Shown here: positions 44,351-52,601 of the stretch, piece after piece
Numbering within the stretch: position 1 is the first letter of the stretch
Layout: each line of letters opens with the position of its first letter
Assembly (NCBI RefSeq): GCF_028867935.1
Contig: NZ_JAPQNS010000003.1
Location: forward strand, 248,001-312,000
DNA: 64,000 bases
Source of the DNA: Flavobacterium sp. SUN052
GTDB lineage: Bacteria; Bacteroidota; Bacteroidia; Flavobacteriales; Flavobacteriaceae
Direction of reading: 5' to 3'
The notes under the pieces: generated by a model
What the model saw: only the letters and a program-made list of their open reading frames with translations
The model's database searches: none
What the model was told of the DNA's origin: nothing
Translations under genes and position numbers: made by a program

Positions 44351-46180
44351 TCAAAGCCTACTAGTCAATAGATAAGGATTCACATCCTCTCTGCCCCGCA
44401 ACTCCGGCATCTGGTAGTAGGGTCGCTTGACAAACAATGTTGGCGGCTTACCGCCGAAGAACGCGAAGATATTCTCCGCTGATCCGCGCCGTACCTCATC
44501 AGGCGTGACCAATGGCCGCTGATTAGCATTGGCATCCTGAACCCCGCCAAATATTCCCCGTGTTGTCACTACGTGTGACGTTTGCCCAATCGCTGCCGAA
44601 ACATAGTTTGCCGTGAAGTTATCGTTGATCGTAAAGAATTGCCGGATCGCTGTATTCGCGGTAAACGTCTCCCAGTTTTCCCCGTACAATCCCTGCAACT
44701 GAATAAGCGATTGTAAAATCGGCCAGACTGTCACCTCAAACCCTGCGTATGTACTTAAAGCCGTCTCAATTTCAGGTAAATAACCGAGTGCAGCAAACTC
44801 ATCCAGTAAAAATGTGACCCTCTTATTGGGGTTTCGCACTACCGCTCGTAAAGTGGTCGTTGTGATCAGCCGCAGCCATCTTGCGTGGCTTTGTAGCTTG
44901 TCAGCGGGAATGATAATAAAGAGGCACGTATCACCGTCAGACAGGCTTATCGGATCGTAACCGGAACGTAAAGAGTGTTGGAGAGCCGGGCTTTTGAGGA
45001 AGTCGGTTGCCTGTAGTACCGAGGATAAAATACTCCCAAATGTTTCTTCACCGGCTTCCATCAGCTTGACGATCTCGTTGCCAGCGTTGCGCACGATCTC
45101 GCCATTGACCAGATCATCATTGAGTCGCATTCGGGCCACCAGTTCATCCCAATCGTCACCAGCAAGCCTGGCCCACCGCCATAAGGTTGTCAGCGTCCGA
45201 TCATCGCCTTCCTGGGTGATGGCAATCTGCATGATCAGACCCGTTATCACCGACCGCGCTGTATCCGTAAAGAACTTGTTCTTGTCGCCCTTTTCAATGG
45301 GGACAAGCATTTCAGCAATCATGTGCGCATCATCTACCAAATGAATGCTGTTGGTGTCAGCCAGAATATCGAGCGGGTTATAGCTTTGTGCGTCGCCCAC
45401 ATGCTCCGCCAGCAACCCCCACGGATTGAGGATCACCACATTCTTTCCACTCTCGCGTTGATACCGCGCCGTGATCGCAGCGTTCTCACCTTTGGGGTCA
45501 ATGACGACCCATGAGCCTTGATAGCCGCCAAGACCGAGAAGATTAGGGATAATCAGATTGGTGCCTTTGCCGCCCCGCGTTCCGGCCACGGTCAGGATAT
45601 GGCCTTTGTCTTTGAACATGTATTCGTGACCGACATACAGGCCTGGCCCCTCTCGATATGGATTTAGTTCTTGGGGCCGTGCAAAACGCGCTGAGCCGAA
45701 ACGGTTGCCCTCAATCAGCGCGTTATTGATACCGATCTGCCAGCGTTTGAAGGCCACGAAAAGGAACAGGGTGATGAAGATGTTGACGGCCACAATCCCC
45801 ATAAACACCCCGCTCTGAAACCCGAGAGTGGCGGCCAGCGCACCCATGCCAATCACGGCAATGATCAACACGCCCCAGATCAAGATGGCTCCCGCCACCA
45901 TCGCGAACTTGACAATCGGGCGTAAGGGATAAAGAGCAGGGGGCTCCTGGTCGGCCTGCATAAAGCGGGTGTAAGCGCGGGTGTAACCCAGCAACGACCC
46001 CGCTAAAGTGATCGGGGTCAGGAATGCGCCAACCGCAAAGAGCAGCAGTTTAACGCGGCCCCCCGGGTTTGACTTGGCCTTAAAAAGATGATCGAACTCG
46101 GCGGCTGTAATACCAAACCATTGAAAGAGCGCAGAGTTTGGTGGTTGCTCCTCGTAAGAAAAAGGATCACTCGATTGCAT
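44351..46180 (-). CDS. Type IV coupling protein (VirD4/TraG family)
   Basis: 609 aa from ATG 46180. Membrane ATPase that delivers relaxase-DNA to the secretion channel. Three to four N-terminal membrane segments (about 45-65, 92-112, 113-145), Walker A AGTRGGKGTN (199-208), VIDPKGENAA, Walker B VTFLLDEFAALG, and LQSLIQLQGLYG. Full length. Divergent from mobC; a hairpin with U run lies between its start and any upstream promoter (46222-46270). No mating-pore gene follows; the EAD-protease operon begins 65 bp downstream. Confidence 0.93.
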   Translation of the reverse strand: MQSSDPFSYEEQPPNSALFQWFGITAAEFDHLFKAKSNPGGRVKLLLFAVGAFLTPITLAGSLLGYTRAYTRFMQADQEPPALYPLRPIVKFAMVAGAILIWGVLIIAVIGMGALAATLGFQSGVFMGIVAVNIFITLFLFVAFKRWQIGINNALIEGNRFGSARFARPQELNPYREGPGLYVGHEYMFKDKGHILTVAGTRGGKGTNLIIPNLLGLGGYQGSWVVIDPKGENAAITARYQRESGKNVVILNPWGLLAEHVGDAQSYNPLDILADTNSIHLVDDAHMIAEMLVPIEKGDKNKFFTDTARSVITGLIMQIAITQEGDDRTLTTLWRWARLAGDDWDELVARMRLNDDLVNGEIVRNAGNEIVKLMEAGEETFGSILSSVLQATDFLKSPALQHSLRSGYDPISLSDGDTCLFIIIPADKLQSHARWLRLITTTTLRAVVRNPNKRVTFLLDEFAALGYLPEIETALSTYAGFEVTVWPILQSLIQLQGLYGENWETFTANTAIRQFFTINDNFTANYVSAAIGQTSHVVTTRGIFGGVQDANANQRPLVTPDEVRRGSAENIFAFFGGKPPTLFVKRPYYQMPELRGREDVNPYLLTSRL

Positions 46181-46221
46181 GAAGATGATGGGATATAGAT
46201 TTGCCTGAAAAGTAAAAAAAA

Positions 46222-46270
46222 GCGGGATGTTACGCAACGCGCTGTGACTTGAGGCACAAACTCATCCCGC
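46222..46270 (-). terminator. Leader terminator or attenuator before the coupling-protein gene
   Basis: GCGGGATG (46222-46229) pairs with CATCCCGC (46263-46270) across a 33-nt loop; read leftward it is followed by eight U, ending 35 nt before the coupling-protein start. No minus-strand gene lies upstream, so it would cut the leader itself. Confidence 0.6.
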
Positions 46271-46411
46271 AAAAAACACCACCACCCGCACACGATAATC
46301 ACCGTGTTTCCCTATCTTCGAGGCAGAGAGCGGGATCAATGTTGGCGTGGGATTGCAAGACGTGGTTTGTAGCTACGATAACTATCGTTTTCTCCAAACA
46401 AACCTTGCTTG

Positions 46412-46438
46412 TCAGGGTGGGGTTTACACCCTCCCTGA
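46412..46438. other. Candidate oriT inverted repeat
   Basis: TCAGGGTGGG, loop GTTTACA, CCCTCCCTGA: a 10-bp inverted repeat with one mismatch, 100 bp upstream of mobC. Location beside MobC/MobP genes and the noncoding surroundings fit an origin of transfer, but no nic site can be assigned from sequence alone. Confidence 0.45.
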
Positions 46439-46536
46439 ACCCTCCCGTGCCGTTGCCCCGATTGCCCTGAATTTATTATTCGGTCGATATTTGTCGGACG
46501 TGTTCAAGAATTTTCACACCCATACCACTTCGTTTT

Positions 46537-46899
46537 ATGGCCCGGCCATCTAAAGATGATACGACCAAGCGCGATCTCACGATCCGTGTGCGGGTGACGC
46601 TCGCTGAGAAACAGCGCATCTGGGAATTGGCCAAAGAGAGCGGTCACACGCCTAGCGACTACTTGCGCGTCAAGGCAATGGCCAGCCAAGCCTTGCGCCG
46701 GGTGCCAACACCCGAACGCGCTACGCTGTTAGAATTGCTTGCCGAGCTTGGGAAGATCGGCAGCAACATCAACCAGATTGCTCGTCACCTGAATAGCAAT
46801 CAGCCCCATCTCATCCGGCCAGAGAGCCTAGACAATGCCATGACAGGCGTTGACGCATTGACCGCTCAACTCCTCCACCTCTTGCGCGATGGTCATTAG
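46537..46899 (+). CDS. mobC: MobC-like relaxosome accessory protein
   Basis: 120 aa. N-terminal ribbon-helix-helix (TIRVRVTLAEKQRIWELAKE) and the C-terminal MobC signature LGKIGSNINQIARHLN. Binds oriT and helps the relaxase open DNA. Overlaps the relaxase gene by 11 nt, so translationally coupled. GC-rich, unlike the operon to its left. Confidence 0.88.
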   Translation: MARPSKDDTTKRDLTIRVRVTLAEKQRIWELAKESGHTPSDYLRVKAMASQALRRVPTPERATLLELLAELGKIGSNINQIARHLNSNQPHLIRPESLDNAMTGVDALTAQLLHLLRDGH

Positions 46900-48310
46900 G
46901 GGCAATACACGGGGCAACGGAGCGCAACTGGCGCAGTATCTGCTGACCGAGGGCGGCAACGAACGCATCCACATTTTGGAAGTCGATGGCAGGGGGAATG
47001 CAAGCTCAGCCTATCTGCAACAGACCTTGCAAACCATGTCGCTGACTGCGGAACTTACGCGCAGTGATAAGGGTCTTTATCACGCGCAGATCAACCCGGC
47101 CTATAGCGAAGACCGGAGCATGACCAATGACGACTGGCAACGAGCCGCCGACATACTGGGGCATGAGTTGGGCTACAGCGAACAACGGCGGGTGATCGTT
47201 CTCCACACCAAGAAAGACCGCACCCATGCCCATGTGGTCTTTGAGCGCTACGACCACGAGACAGGGAAAGTTATTGACAACAAGTTCAGCCGGTTGGCGC
47301 AGGATCGCGCCCGTAAAGAAATGGAGCGGGTGTTTGAACACCAGCCAACCCCGCATCGCAACAAGCACCAGCCCGAACTGAAAGATAAACTCACCAAACT
47401 GTGGCAAGAGACCGACACTGCCAGCGATTTTATCACTGCCGTCGATGAGAGTGGTTATATGCTGGCTGAAGGTGTTCCCAAGCATCCCTTTATGGTGGTC
47501 GATGAAAATGGCCGCTCGTTCGATCTGGTGCGGCAGTTGAAAGGGGTGCGGATTAAGGAGGTGCGGCAACGTATGCGGGGAGCAGAGCTGATCCCCGAAA
47601 AAGAAGCCATCGAGATCATGCGTCGGAAAAGCGAGGAGGGCAGTAGCGACACGCACATATCTCAACAGGTAGCAACGGATCAAAATGAGAAAGCGGTCAA
47701 ACGGGCGACGGAGTTTTTCGCGAATACGGGCGACATGGTAGAGGAAGATCCGGCAGCAGAGGAAAAGAAGAAGCAATTACGAATTGCTGAGATGTTTTTG
47801 CAATCCGCACCGGAGATGACTGATGCAATTCAGAATGATCGCCCTGAAAAGAAAAATAATACGACCCCGTCAGAGACGCACGACAGGCAGCTAGACGGTA
47901 CGGAAGTAAGCTTGAGTGAAAATAATCGCACAGAGGCAACAGGAGGCCACGAAGAACACAGAGAAGAATCGGAGAGAGCAAGCGATCACGAGCACACCCG
48001 CGAGAAGCTGAAAGATTTTATGCTGTCGAGTGATGAGTTAGTCGCATCGCCCGAGAAAGAACGACAGGAAAAGATTGTCCAAAAGTTTTTTGACAATGAC
48101 GATATGTTTTCAGCCCAGCAGAAAGAAGACCTGTCAAATGTTAAACCAGACGACCAGCACCCAGAGACAAGCGCAGTCCCTGAGTTGACCGCTACAAGGA
48201 GCGAGGATACCCACGATGTCGAGCACGACGCGCTGTTGCAAAAAATGGTGCAGGAGCAAAAAGCCTTGCGAGAGCGCAGACGGCAGGGCCACAAAAAGCG
48301 CATTCGCTGA
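46889..48310 (+). CDS. MobP-type relaxase
   Basis: 473 aa. Relaxase domain residues 1-160: candidate nucleophile Tyr in AQYLLTEGG (Y17), LYHAQINPAYSE (His65) and the metal-binding THAHVVFERYD (H113, H115). Nicks oriT and pilots the strand. C-terminal half after about 230 is highly charged Glu/Lys/Asp-rich and low in conservation, possibly an unstructured transfer signal. The last residues are basic (RERRRQGHKKRIR). It makes a second relaxase on this element besides MobF. Confidence 0.87.
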   Translation: MVIRGNTRGNGAQLAQYLLTEGGNERIHILEVDGRGNASSAYLQQTLQTMSLTAELTRSDKGLYHAQINPAYSEDRSMTNDDWQRAADILGHELGYSEQRRVIVLHTKKDRTHAHVVFERYDHETGKVIDNKFSRLAQDRARKEMERVFEHQPTPHRNKHQPELKDKLTKLWQETDTASDFITAVDESGYMLAEGVPKHPFMVVDENGRSFDLVRQLKGVRIKEVRQRMRGAELIPEKEAIEIMRRKSEEGSSDTHISQQVATDQNEKAVKRATEFFANTGDMVEEDPAAEEKKKQLRIAEMFLQSAPEMTDAIQNDRPEKKNNTTPSETHDRQLDGTEVSLSENNRTEATGGHEEHREESERASDHEHTREKLKDFMLSSDELVASPEKERQEKIVQKFFDNDDMFSAQQKEDLSNVKPDDQHPETSAVPELTATRSEDTHDVEHDALLQKMVQEQKALRERRRQGHKKRIR

Positions 48311-48327
48311 TTGTTTCACTAATTGTT

Positions 48328-48888
48328 ATGCATGCATACCAATTCAACTCTTATATTCGCGGAGGATTCCACGAAAAAGTGAAAGAAATGCCAAATTATC
48401 AACATCCCCTTACAGAAGTATCTTTGATTGAGATTGGTTTTGAGCCTGTTAAATTCATGGCTTATCCTACATATCGCTACGTAGAAGATGATACGTACAC
48501 CAATTTAGAATTACGGTATATTGATAGTCAATACGTCATAAGCGATCCAAGATTAGGGATGGAGCATGACGAATATTTTCGGGGTGAGATTAGTACCACC
48601 GATGGCTTGAAAGAATTAGTGAATCGTTTTACTGGGAACTGTCGCGGACGCACAGAACTTAGTCGTGAAATTCAGGATGCTGATTTTATTTTGACAGCTG
48701 TAAATGAAGATGAACGCGGTTCATTTATCGCTGGCAATTATTTACGCTGGTACAAAGTGTCAAAGTCAGATCAGTCCTATACTGTTGAATTTGATCATGA
48801 TCATGCAGGATTTGAACAAGCAACAGATGTTCTTGGTGTATTTGATTCATTACGCGCTGCTGTAACGGCAATCAAAAGCCACCGATAG
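48328..48888 (+). CDS. Hypothetical protein at the right end of the element
   Basis: 186 aa, AT-richer than the relaxase. MHAYQFNSYIRGGFHEKVKE, then DDTYTNLELRYIDSQYVISD and a C-terminal DVLGVFDSLRAAVTAIKSH. Mixed alpha/beta, no recognised family, no membrane segment. 17 bp after the relaxase, possibly on the same mRNA. Last gene before attR. Confidence 0.6.
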   Translation: MHAYQFNSYIRGGFHEKVKEMPNYQHPLTEVSLIEIGFEPVKFMAYPTYRYVEDDTYTNLELRYIDSQYVISDPRLGMEHDEYFRGEISTTDGLKELVNRFTGNCRGRTELSREIQDADFILTAVNEDERGSFIAGNYLRWYKVSKSDQSYTVEFDHDHAGFEQATDVLGVFDSLRAAVTAIKSHR

Positions 48889-48992
48889 AACTACTTGGCT
48901 TTCAGTCTAGTCCGTATGGATTTTGCACAACAACTGTAATTGACGTTACTTGTCATTATCAAATGCATCAACCAAAAACAGCACGAACCAAA

Positions 48993-49012
48993 TGTTGTAC
49001 CATTGTTGTACC
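48993..49012 (+). repeat. Right integrase arm-type sites (2 x TGTTGTACC)
   Basis: Copies at 48993-49001 and 49004-49012, same 11-bp spacing and orientation as at 1725-1744. They lie 39 bp from the core repeat. Confidence 0.75.
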
Positions 49013-49014
49013 AA

Positions 49015-49050
49015 CAAAAAAGGCAGCCACGATTTTTAGTCGTAACTGCC
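49015..49050 (-). terminator. Element-supplied terminator for tRNA-Phe
   Basis: GGCAG..ACGA pairs with TCGT..CTGCC (49022-49050, two-base bulge each side); on the minus strand six U follow. It lies 12 nt beyond the tRNA 3' end, inside the element, and replaces the native terminator displaced to 1540-1566. Confidence 0.75.
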
Positions 49051-49051
49051 T

Positions 49052-49108
49052 CATTACCAGGGTGGTGATGGACGGAATCGAACCGCCGACACAAGGATTT
49101 TCAGTCCT
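49052..49108. repeat. attR: 57-bp direct repeat within tRNA-Phe
   Basis: Identical to 1567-1623. Here it forms the 3' half of the complete tRNA gene. Confidence 0.95.
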
Positions 49109-49135
49109 TTGCTCTACCAACTGAGCTACATCACC
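49063..49135 (-). tRNA. tRNA-Phe (anticodon GAA)
   Basis: 73 nt. Acceptor GGTGATG/CATCACC, D arm GCTC..GAGC, anticodon arm AAGGA-CTGAAAA-TCCTT with GAA, T arm GGCGG-TTCGATT-CCGTC (one G-T pair), discriminator A. CCA is not encoded (CCC follows). The 3' 44 nt come from the element side of the recombination. Confidence 0.95.
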
Positions 49136-49161
49136 CTGTGATGTGATGTTAAACGTGGGTG

Positions 49162-49192
49162 CAAAAGTAGGTGATGATAGGCCTCTGCGCAA
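49162..49192 (-). promoter_or_regulatory. Promoter of tRNA-Phe
   Basis: On the minus strand TTG (49192-49190), 20 nt, TACTTTTG (49169-49162), matching TAnnTTTG; the predicted start is about 20 nt before the tRNA. Confidence 0.7.
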
Positions 49193-49284
49193 CTTTTCGA
49201 GTAAATATTTTTTATTAACAGACAAACTGGCTGGACAAGAAGTTGACGGTCAACAGGGTGTTAAATAAACCACAATCCATCTAT

Positions 49285-50667
49285 ATGGCTTATTTAGAGC
49301 AGGTTCTCTTCGTGGTGGCCATTGCCGTAACGGGCTGGTTCATCACCAAACGAGTTAAACTTATTAGCCGGGCAATCCGATTAGGACGGGCCGAAGACCG
49401 TTCGGCAAATGCCAGCGAACGCCTGAAAATTATGTTACAGGTGGCATTTGGACAGAAAAAGATGTTCGATAATCCACTGGTGGGGGTGATGCATTTCGTG
49501 ATCTACGCAGGCTTTATCATCATTAATCTCGAAATTCTGGAAATCATTCTGGACGGCGTTTTAGGTACGCATCGGCTGTTTGCGCCTTACATAACTCCCA
49601 TCTATCCCTTTCTGATTAATGTGTTTGAAGTGCTGGCCTTCGGCGTGTTGGCTGTGTGCGTGGTGTTTCTGACCCGTCGTTGGGTAACCAAGGTGCAGCG
49701 CCTACAGCCGTCGCGCCACCGCGAGTTGAAACAATGGCCGGTTAAAGATGCTACAAACATTCTGGTAGCCGAAATTCTGCTAATGATCGCATTCCTGACT
49801 TGGAACGCGGCCGACAGCGTTTTACGGGATCGGGGGATCGGGCATTACGGAGAGTTACAAGGCATTGTGCCTGATTTTGTGATCAGCCAGTTTCTGAAGC
49901 CGCTTTTTACCGGTTTCAGCGACGGTGCATTGGTAGGCTACGAGCGTACAGCCTGGTGGTTGCATATTTTGGGAATTATGGCCTTTGCAGTCTACGTTAC
50001 CTACTCAAAGCACCTGCACATTGCGTTGGGCTTCCCCAATGTTTACTTCTCAGATTTGAAGCCTAAAGGCGAAATGGCGAACATGCCAGAGGTTACCAAA
50101 GAGGTGCAGCTGATGCTGGGCCTCACTCCCGAACAAACTGCCGAAGCCGATCCATCCGGAGGGAACGACAATGGCGAACAACCCGAGAGTATTGGGCGAT
50201 TTGGGGCTAAAGACGTGGAAGATCTGCGATGGATTAACCTCATGAACGCTTACAGTTGCACCGAATGTGGACGCTGTACGTCAGCTTGTCCGGCTAACAT
50301 TACCGGCAAAAAACTGTCGCCCCGCAAAATAATGATGGATACCCGCGACCGTTTGGAAGACATTCAAGCTGGGTGGGTAAAGAACGGTCCCGATTTCAAG
50401 GACGAGAAATCGTTGCTGGGCGACTACATCACAGTGGAGGAAATAAACGCCTGTACAACCTGTCAGGCTTGTGTAAATGCCTGTCCAATCAATATTAACC
50501 CTCTGGACATTATATTGCAACTGCGTCGGTATAAGGTCATGGAAGAGTCACAAGCACCCGGCTCATGGAATGCGATGTTCAGCAACATCGAAAACAACAT
50601 GGCTCCCTGGAAATTCTCGCCAAGTGATCGGTTCAACTGGGCCGATCAGGTTAACGACGTAAAATAG
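49285..50667 (+). CDS. Membrane-bound Fe-S electron-transfer protein (HdrC/4Fe-4S ferredoxin type)
   Basis: 460 aa from ATG 49285. Five or so N-terminal membrane segments (for example VLFVVAIAVTGWFI, FVIYAGFIIINLEILEIIL) followed by a cytoplasmic domain with two 4Fe-4S motifs: CTECGRCTSACPANI (about 325) and CTTCQACVNACPI (about 395). Passes electrons between the quinone pool and the soluble CCG-domain partner that starts 9 nt downstream. Physiological donor unknown. Host gene, no SD. Confidence 0.88.
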   Translation: MAYLEQVLFVVAIAVTGWFITKRVKLISRAIRLGRAEDRSANASERLKIMLQVAFGQKKMFDNPLVGVMHFVIYAGFIIINLEILEIILDGVLGTHRLFAPYITPIYPFLINVFEVLAFGVLAVCVVFLTRRWVTKVQRLQPSRHRELKQWPVKDATNILVAEILLMIAFLTWNAADSVLRDRGIGHYGELQGIVPDFVISQFLKPLFTGFSDGALVGYERTAWWLHILGIMAFAVYVTYSKHLHIALGFPNVYFSDLKPKGEMANMPEVTKEVQLMLGLTPEQTAEADPSGGNDNGEQPESIGRFGAKDVEDLRWINLMNAYSCTECGRCTSACPANITGKKLSPRKIMMDTRDRLEDIQAGWVKNGPDFKDEKSLLGDYITVEEINACTTCQACVNACPININPLDIILQLRRYKVMEESQAPGSWNAMFSNIENNMAPWKFSPSDRFNWADQVNDVK

Positions 50668-50676
50668 TTCAACTTC

Positions 50677-51480
50677 ATGACACAAGACGTTAAGCAATAT
50701 TCCGTTCCGACAATGGCCGATATGATGGCTGCGGGCGATGAACCTGAAATTCTGTTCTGGGTGGGCTGCGCTGGTTCATTCGATGATCGGTACAAACGAG
50801 TGACTATCGCCTTTGTGCGAATTTTAAACCACGTAGGCATCAAATTCGCTGTGCTGGGCCCGGAGGAAACCTGCACGGGCGACCCGGCCAGGCGAGCCGG
50901 GAATGAGTTTTTATTTCAGATGCAGGCTGTTTCGAATATTCAGGTGTTGAACGGCTACAACGTGAAGAAAATAGTGACCGCCTGTCCGCACTGTTTCAAC
51001 ACAATTAAAAATGAGTATCCTGAGCTTGGTGGCAATTACGAAGTTGTTCATCATTCCACGTTTTTACAGGGCCTTATCAACGAGGGTCGCGTAAAAGTTG
51101 AAGGCGGCCAGTCATTCAAAGGGCGCCGGATCACGTTTCACGACTCGTGCTACTTAGGGCGGGCTAATAAGGTTTACGAGGCTCCCCGCGACGTGTTAGC
51201 CGCATTGGATGCTGATCTGGTTGAGATGAAACGGTCACGCGCCAATGGACTATGCTGCGGGGCTGGGGGTGCCCAATATTTTAAGGAGCCAGAGCCGGGC
51301 AACAAAGACGTTAACGTAGAACGCGTTCAGGAAGCGCTCGGTACTGGAGCCGAGACGATTGCAGTGGCTTGTCCATTCTGTATGACTATGATGTCGGATG
51401 GGGTTAAAAACCAGAACCGCGAAGACACCGTGAAGGTCTACGATATTTCGGAACTGATTGCCCAAGGGCAGGGGTTGTAA
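50677..51480 (+). CDS. CCG-domain Fe-S protein (HdrB-like)
   Basis: 267 aa. Two cysteine-rich CCG-type modules: CGWGCAGSFDD-like VGCAGSFDDR with CTGDPARRAG and ACPHCFNTIKNEYP; HDSCYLGRAN, CCGAGGAQYF and ACPFCMTMMSDG. These bind a noncubane cluster in heterodisulfide-reductase-like and lactate/glycolate oxidases. Downstream partner of the HdrC-like membrane protein, same operon. Confidence 0.88.
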   Translation: MTQDVKQYSVPTMADMMAAGDEPEILFWVGCAGSFDDRYKRVTIAFVRILNHVGIKFAVLGPEETCTGDPARRAGNEFLFQMQAVSNIQVLNGYNVKKIVTACPHCFNTIKNEYPELGGNYEVVHHSTFLQGLINEGRVKVEGGQSFKGRRITFHDSCYLGRANKVYEAPRDVLAALDADLVEMKRSRANGLCCGAGGAQYFKEPEPGNKDVNVERVQEALGTGAETIAVACPFCMTMMSDGVKNQNREDTVKVYDISELIAQGQGL

Positions 51481-51484
51481 CAAT

Positions 51485-51560
51485 GAGCAGTTATCAGCGA
51501 ACAGCCAACAGTAAAATATAGCCTATACACTGCTGGCTGGCTGTTCATTGATAACTGCTC
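51485..51560. repeat. Imperfect inverted repeat between co-directional genes
   Basis: GAGCAGTTATCA (51485-51496) pairs with TGATAACTGCTC (51549-51560); inner GAACAGCCA/TGGCTGTTC also pairs. Likely a REP/MITE-type palindromic unit rather than a terminator, as no T run follows. Confidence 0.55.
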
Positions 51561-51580
51561 ACTGATAGCTGTTTACTGTT

Positions 51581-52096
51581 ATGTACATTCCTTTCGACCA
51601 ATTGCCCGATGACGCTCGTGTGTGGGTTTATCAGGCTAATCGCCCGCTGACCGATGCGGACGTACTCCATATTCAAGCTTCCTTGCAACCAGCTTTGAGC
51701 CAATGGGCGGCCCACGGGCAACCCTTGCTGGCTTCGGCGCAGGTAGTAGCCAATCGATTTGTGGTCATTGCTGTGGATGAAGGGCATAACCTTCCAAGCG
51801 GTTGCTCCATCGACGCGTCGACGCACTACCTAAAAAACATTGCCCAGCAATTATCGGGCAGCGAAGGAGGGGCGTTAGATTTCTTTGATCGCTCGGCAGC
51901 TTACGTTGGACCCAACGGTGGGGTGCTGACCTTGCCGTTACCGATTATTAAGCATGCCGTTATGGATGGTCGCCTAACGCCAGACACAACCATCTTCAAC
52001 ACCTTAGTTAGTACCAAAGCTGAGTTTGAGAGTAAGTGGCAACTGCCAGCTAGTCAAACGTGGTTGAATCGCTACTTTGCGCGGATAATTGGGTAA
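51581..52096 (+). CDS. Conserved Bacteroidota protein (often called ABC transporter ATPase)
   Basis: 171 aa. Resembles a family common in Cytophagales that databases name ABC transporter ATPase, but no Walker A or signature motif is present, so that name is not supported. Opening YIPFDQLPDDARVWVYQANR; also FFDRSAAYVGPNGGVLTLPL. 3 nt before the next gene's ATG, so co-transcribed with the GAF-domain reductase. Function unknown. Confidence 0.7.
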   Translation: MYIPFDQLPDDARVWVYQANRPLTDADVLHIQASLQPALSQWAAHGQPLLASAQVVANRFVVIAVDEGHNLPSGCSIDASTHYLKNIAQQLSGSEGGALDFFDRSAAYVGPNGGVLTLPLPIIKHAVMDGRLTPDTTIFNTLVSTKAEFESKWQLPASQTWLNRYFARIIG

Positions 52097-52099
52097 ACA

Positions 52100-52588
52100 A
52101 TGGCAGAATCACTTCTCATTCCACAGACAACCGACCGGGCTGCTATTTACGAGAGCCTTGTGCCGCAAATAGAGGCTCTGATCGACGGCGAAACGGATGG
52201 TACGGCTAACCTGGCCAATATTGCTGCTGCCCTGAAAGAAGCGTTTGGCTTTTTCTGGGTGGGTTTCTATCTCAAAAAAGAAAACCAGTTAGTGCTGGGG
52301 CCTTTTCAGGGGCCCATCGCCTGTACACGCATCAATTTTGATAAGGGCGTTTGTGGAGCCGCTTACACGCGCCAGGAAACTATTCTGGTGCCTGATGTTG
52401 AGCAGTTTCCCGGTCATATTGCTTGTAGCTCGGCCTCGAAATCCGAAGTTGTTGTTCCTATTTTCGACCGCAGTGGCAACGTCGCCATGGTATTGGATGT
52501 CGACAGCGATCTGCTCGACGATTTCAGCCAGGCCGACGTGGATGGGCTTGAAACTATAGGCGAATTGATCACTGCCACACTAGATTGA
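52100..52588 (+). CDS. GAF-domain free methionine-(R)-sulfoxide reductase
   Basis: 162 aa, single GAF domain. Reduces free Met-(R)-sulfoxide. The family's cysteines are present: GPIACTRI, GVCGAAYT and GHIACSSASKSE. Full length, cytoplasmic. Co-transcribed with the preceding gene; convergent with the uridine kinase fusion (13 bp between stops). Confidence 0.88.
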   Translation: MAESLLIPQTTDRAAIYESLVPQIEALIDGETDGTANLANIAAALKEAFGFFWVGFYLKKENQLVLGPFQGPIACTRINFDKGVCGAAYTRQETILVPDVEQFPGHIACSSASKSEVVVPIFDRSGNVAMVLDVDSDLLDDFSQADVDGLETIGELITATLD

Positions 52589-52601
52589 TCTGACCATCAA
52601 T

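Larger units (their letters stand above)
1567..49108. mobile_element. Composite integrative mobilizable element in tRNA-Phe(GAA)
   Basis: Bounded by a perfect 57-bp direct repeat (1567-1623 and 49052-49108) that is the 3' half of tRNA-Phe; the complete tRNA is regenerated at the right end. A tyrosine recombinase lies 137 bp inside the left end. Paired 9-bp arm repeats lie inside both ends. Transfer genes are a coupling protein, MobC, a MobP-like relaxase and a MobF relaxase. No VirB4-like ATPase or other mating-pore gene is visible, so transfer probably uses a helper's secretion channel. A second integrase with its own attP in the interior shows it is a composite. Cargo includes RiPP, methyltransferase-GHKL, haem peroxidase, toxin-antitoxin and EAD-protease genes. 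Confidence 0.92.

Noticed and set aside
47006..47776. 256-codon minus-strand ORF
   Set aside because: Antisense to the MobP relaxase, which has catalytic motifs; the long open frame is a by-product of its GC-rich codon pattern.
44351..48310. A complete conjugative (self-transmissible) element
   Set aside because: Only coupling protein, MobC and relaxases are present; no VirB4/TraG-type pore ATPase, pilin or other mating-pair genes were recognised.
51581..52096. ABC transporter ATPase
   Set aside because: The database-style name is common for this family, but Walker A, Walker B and the signature motif are absent.
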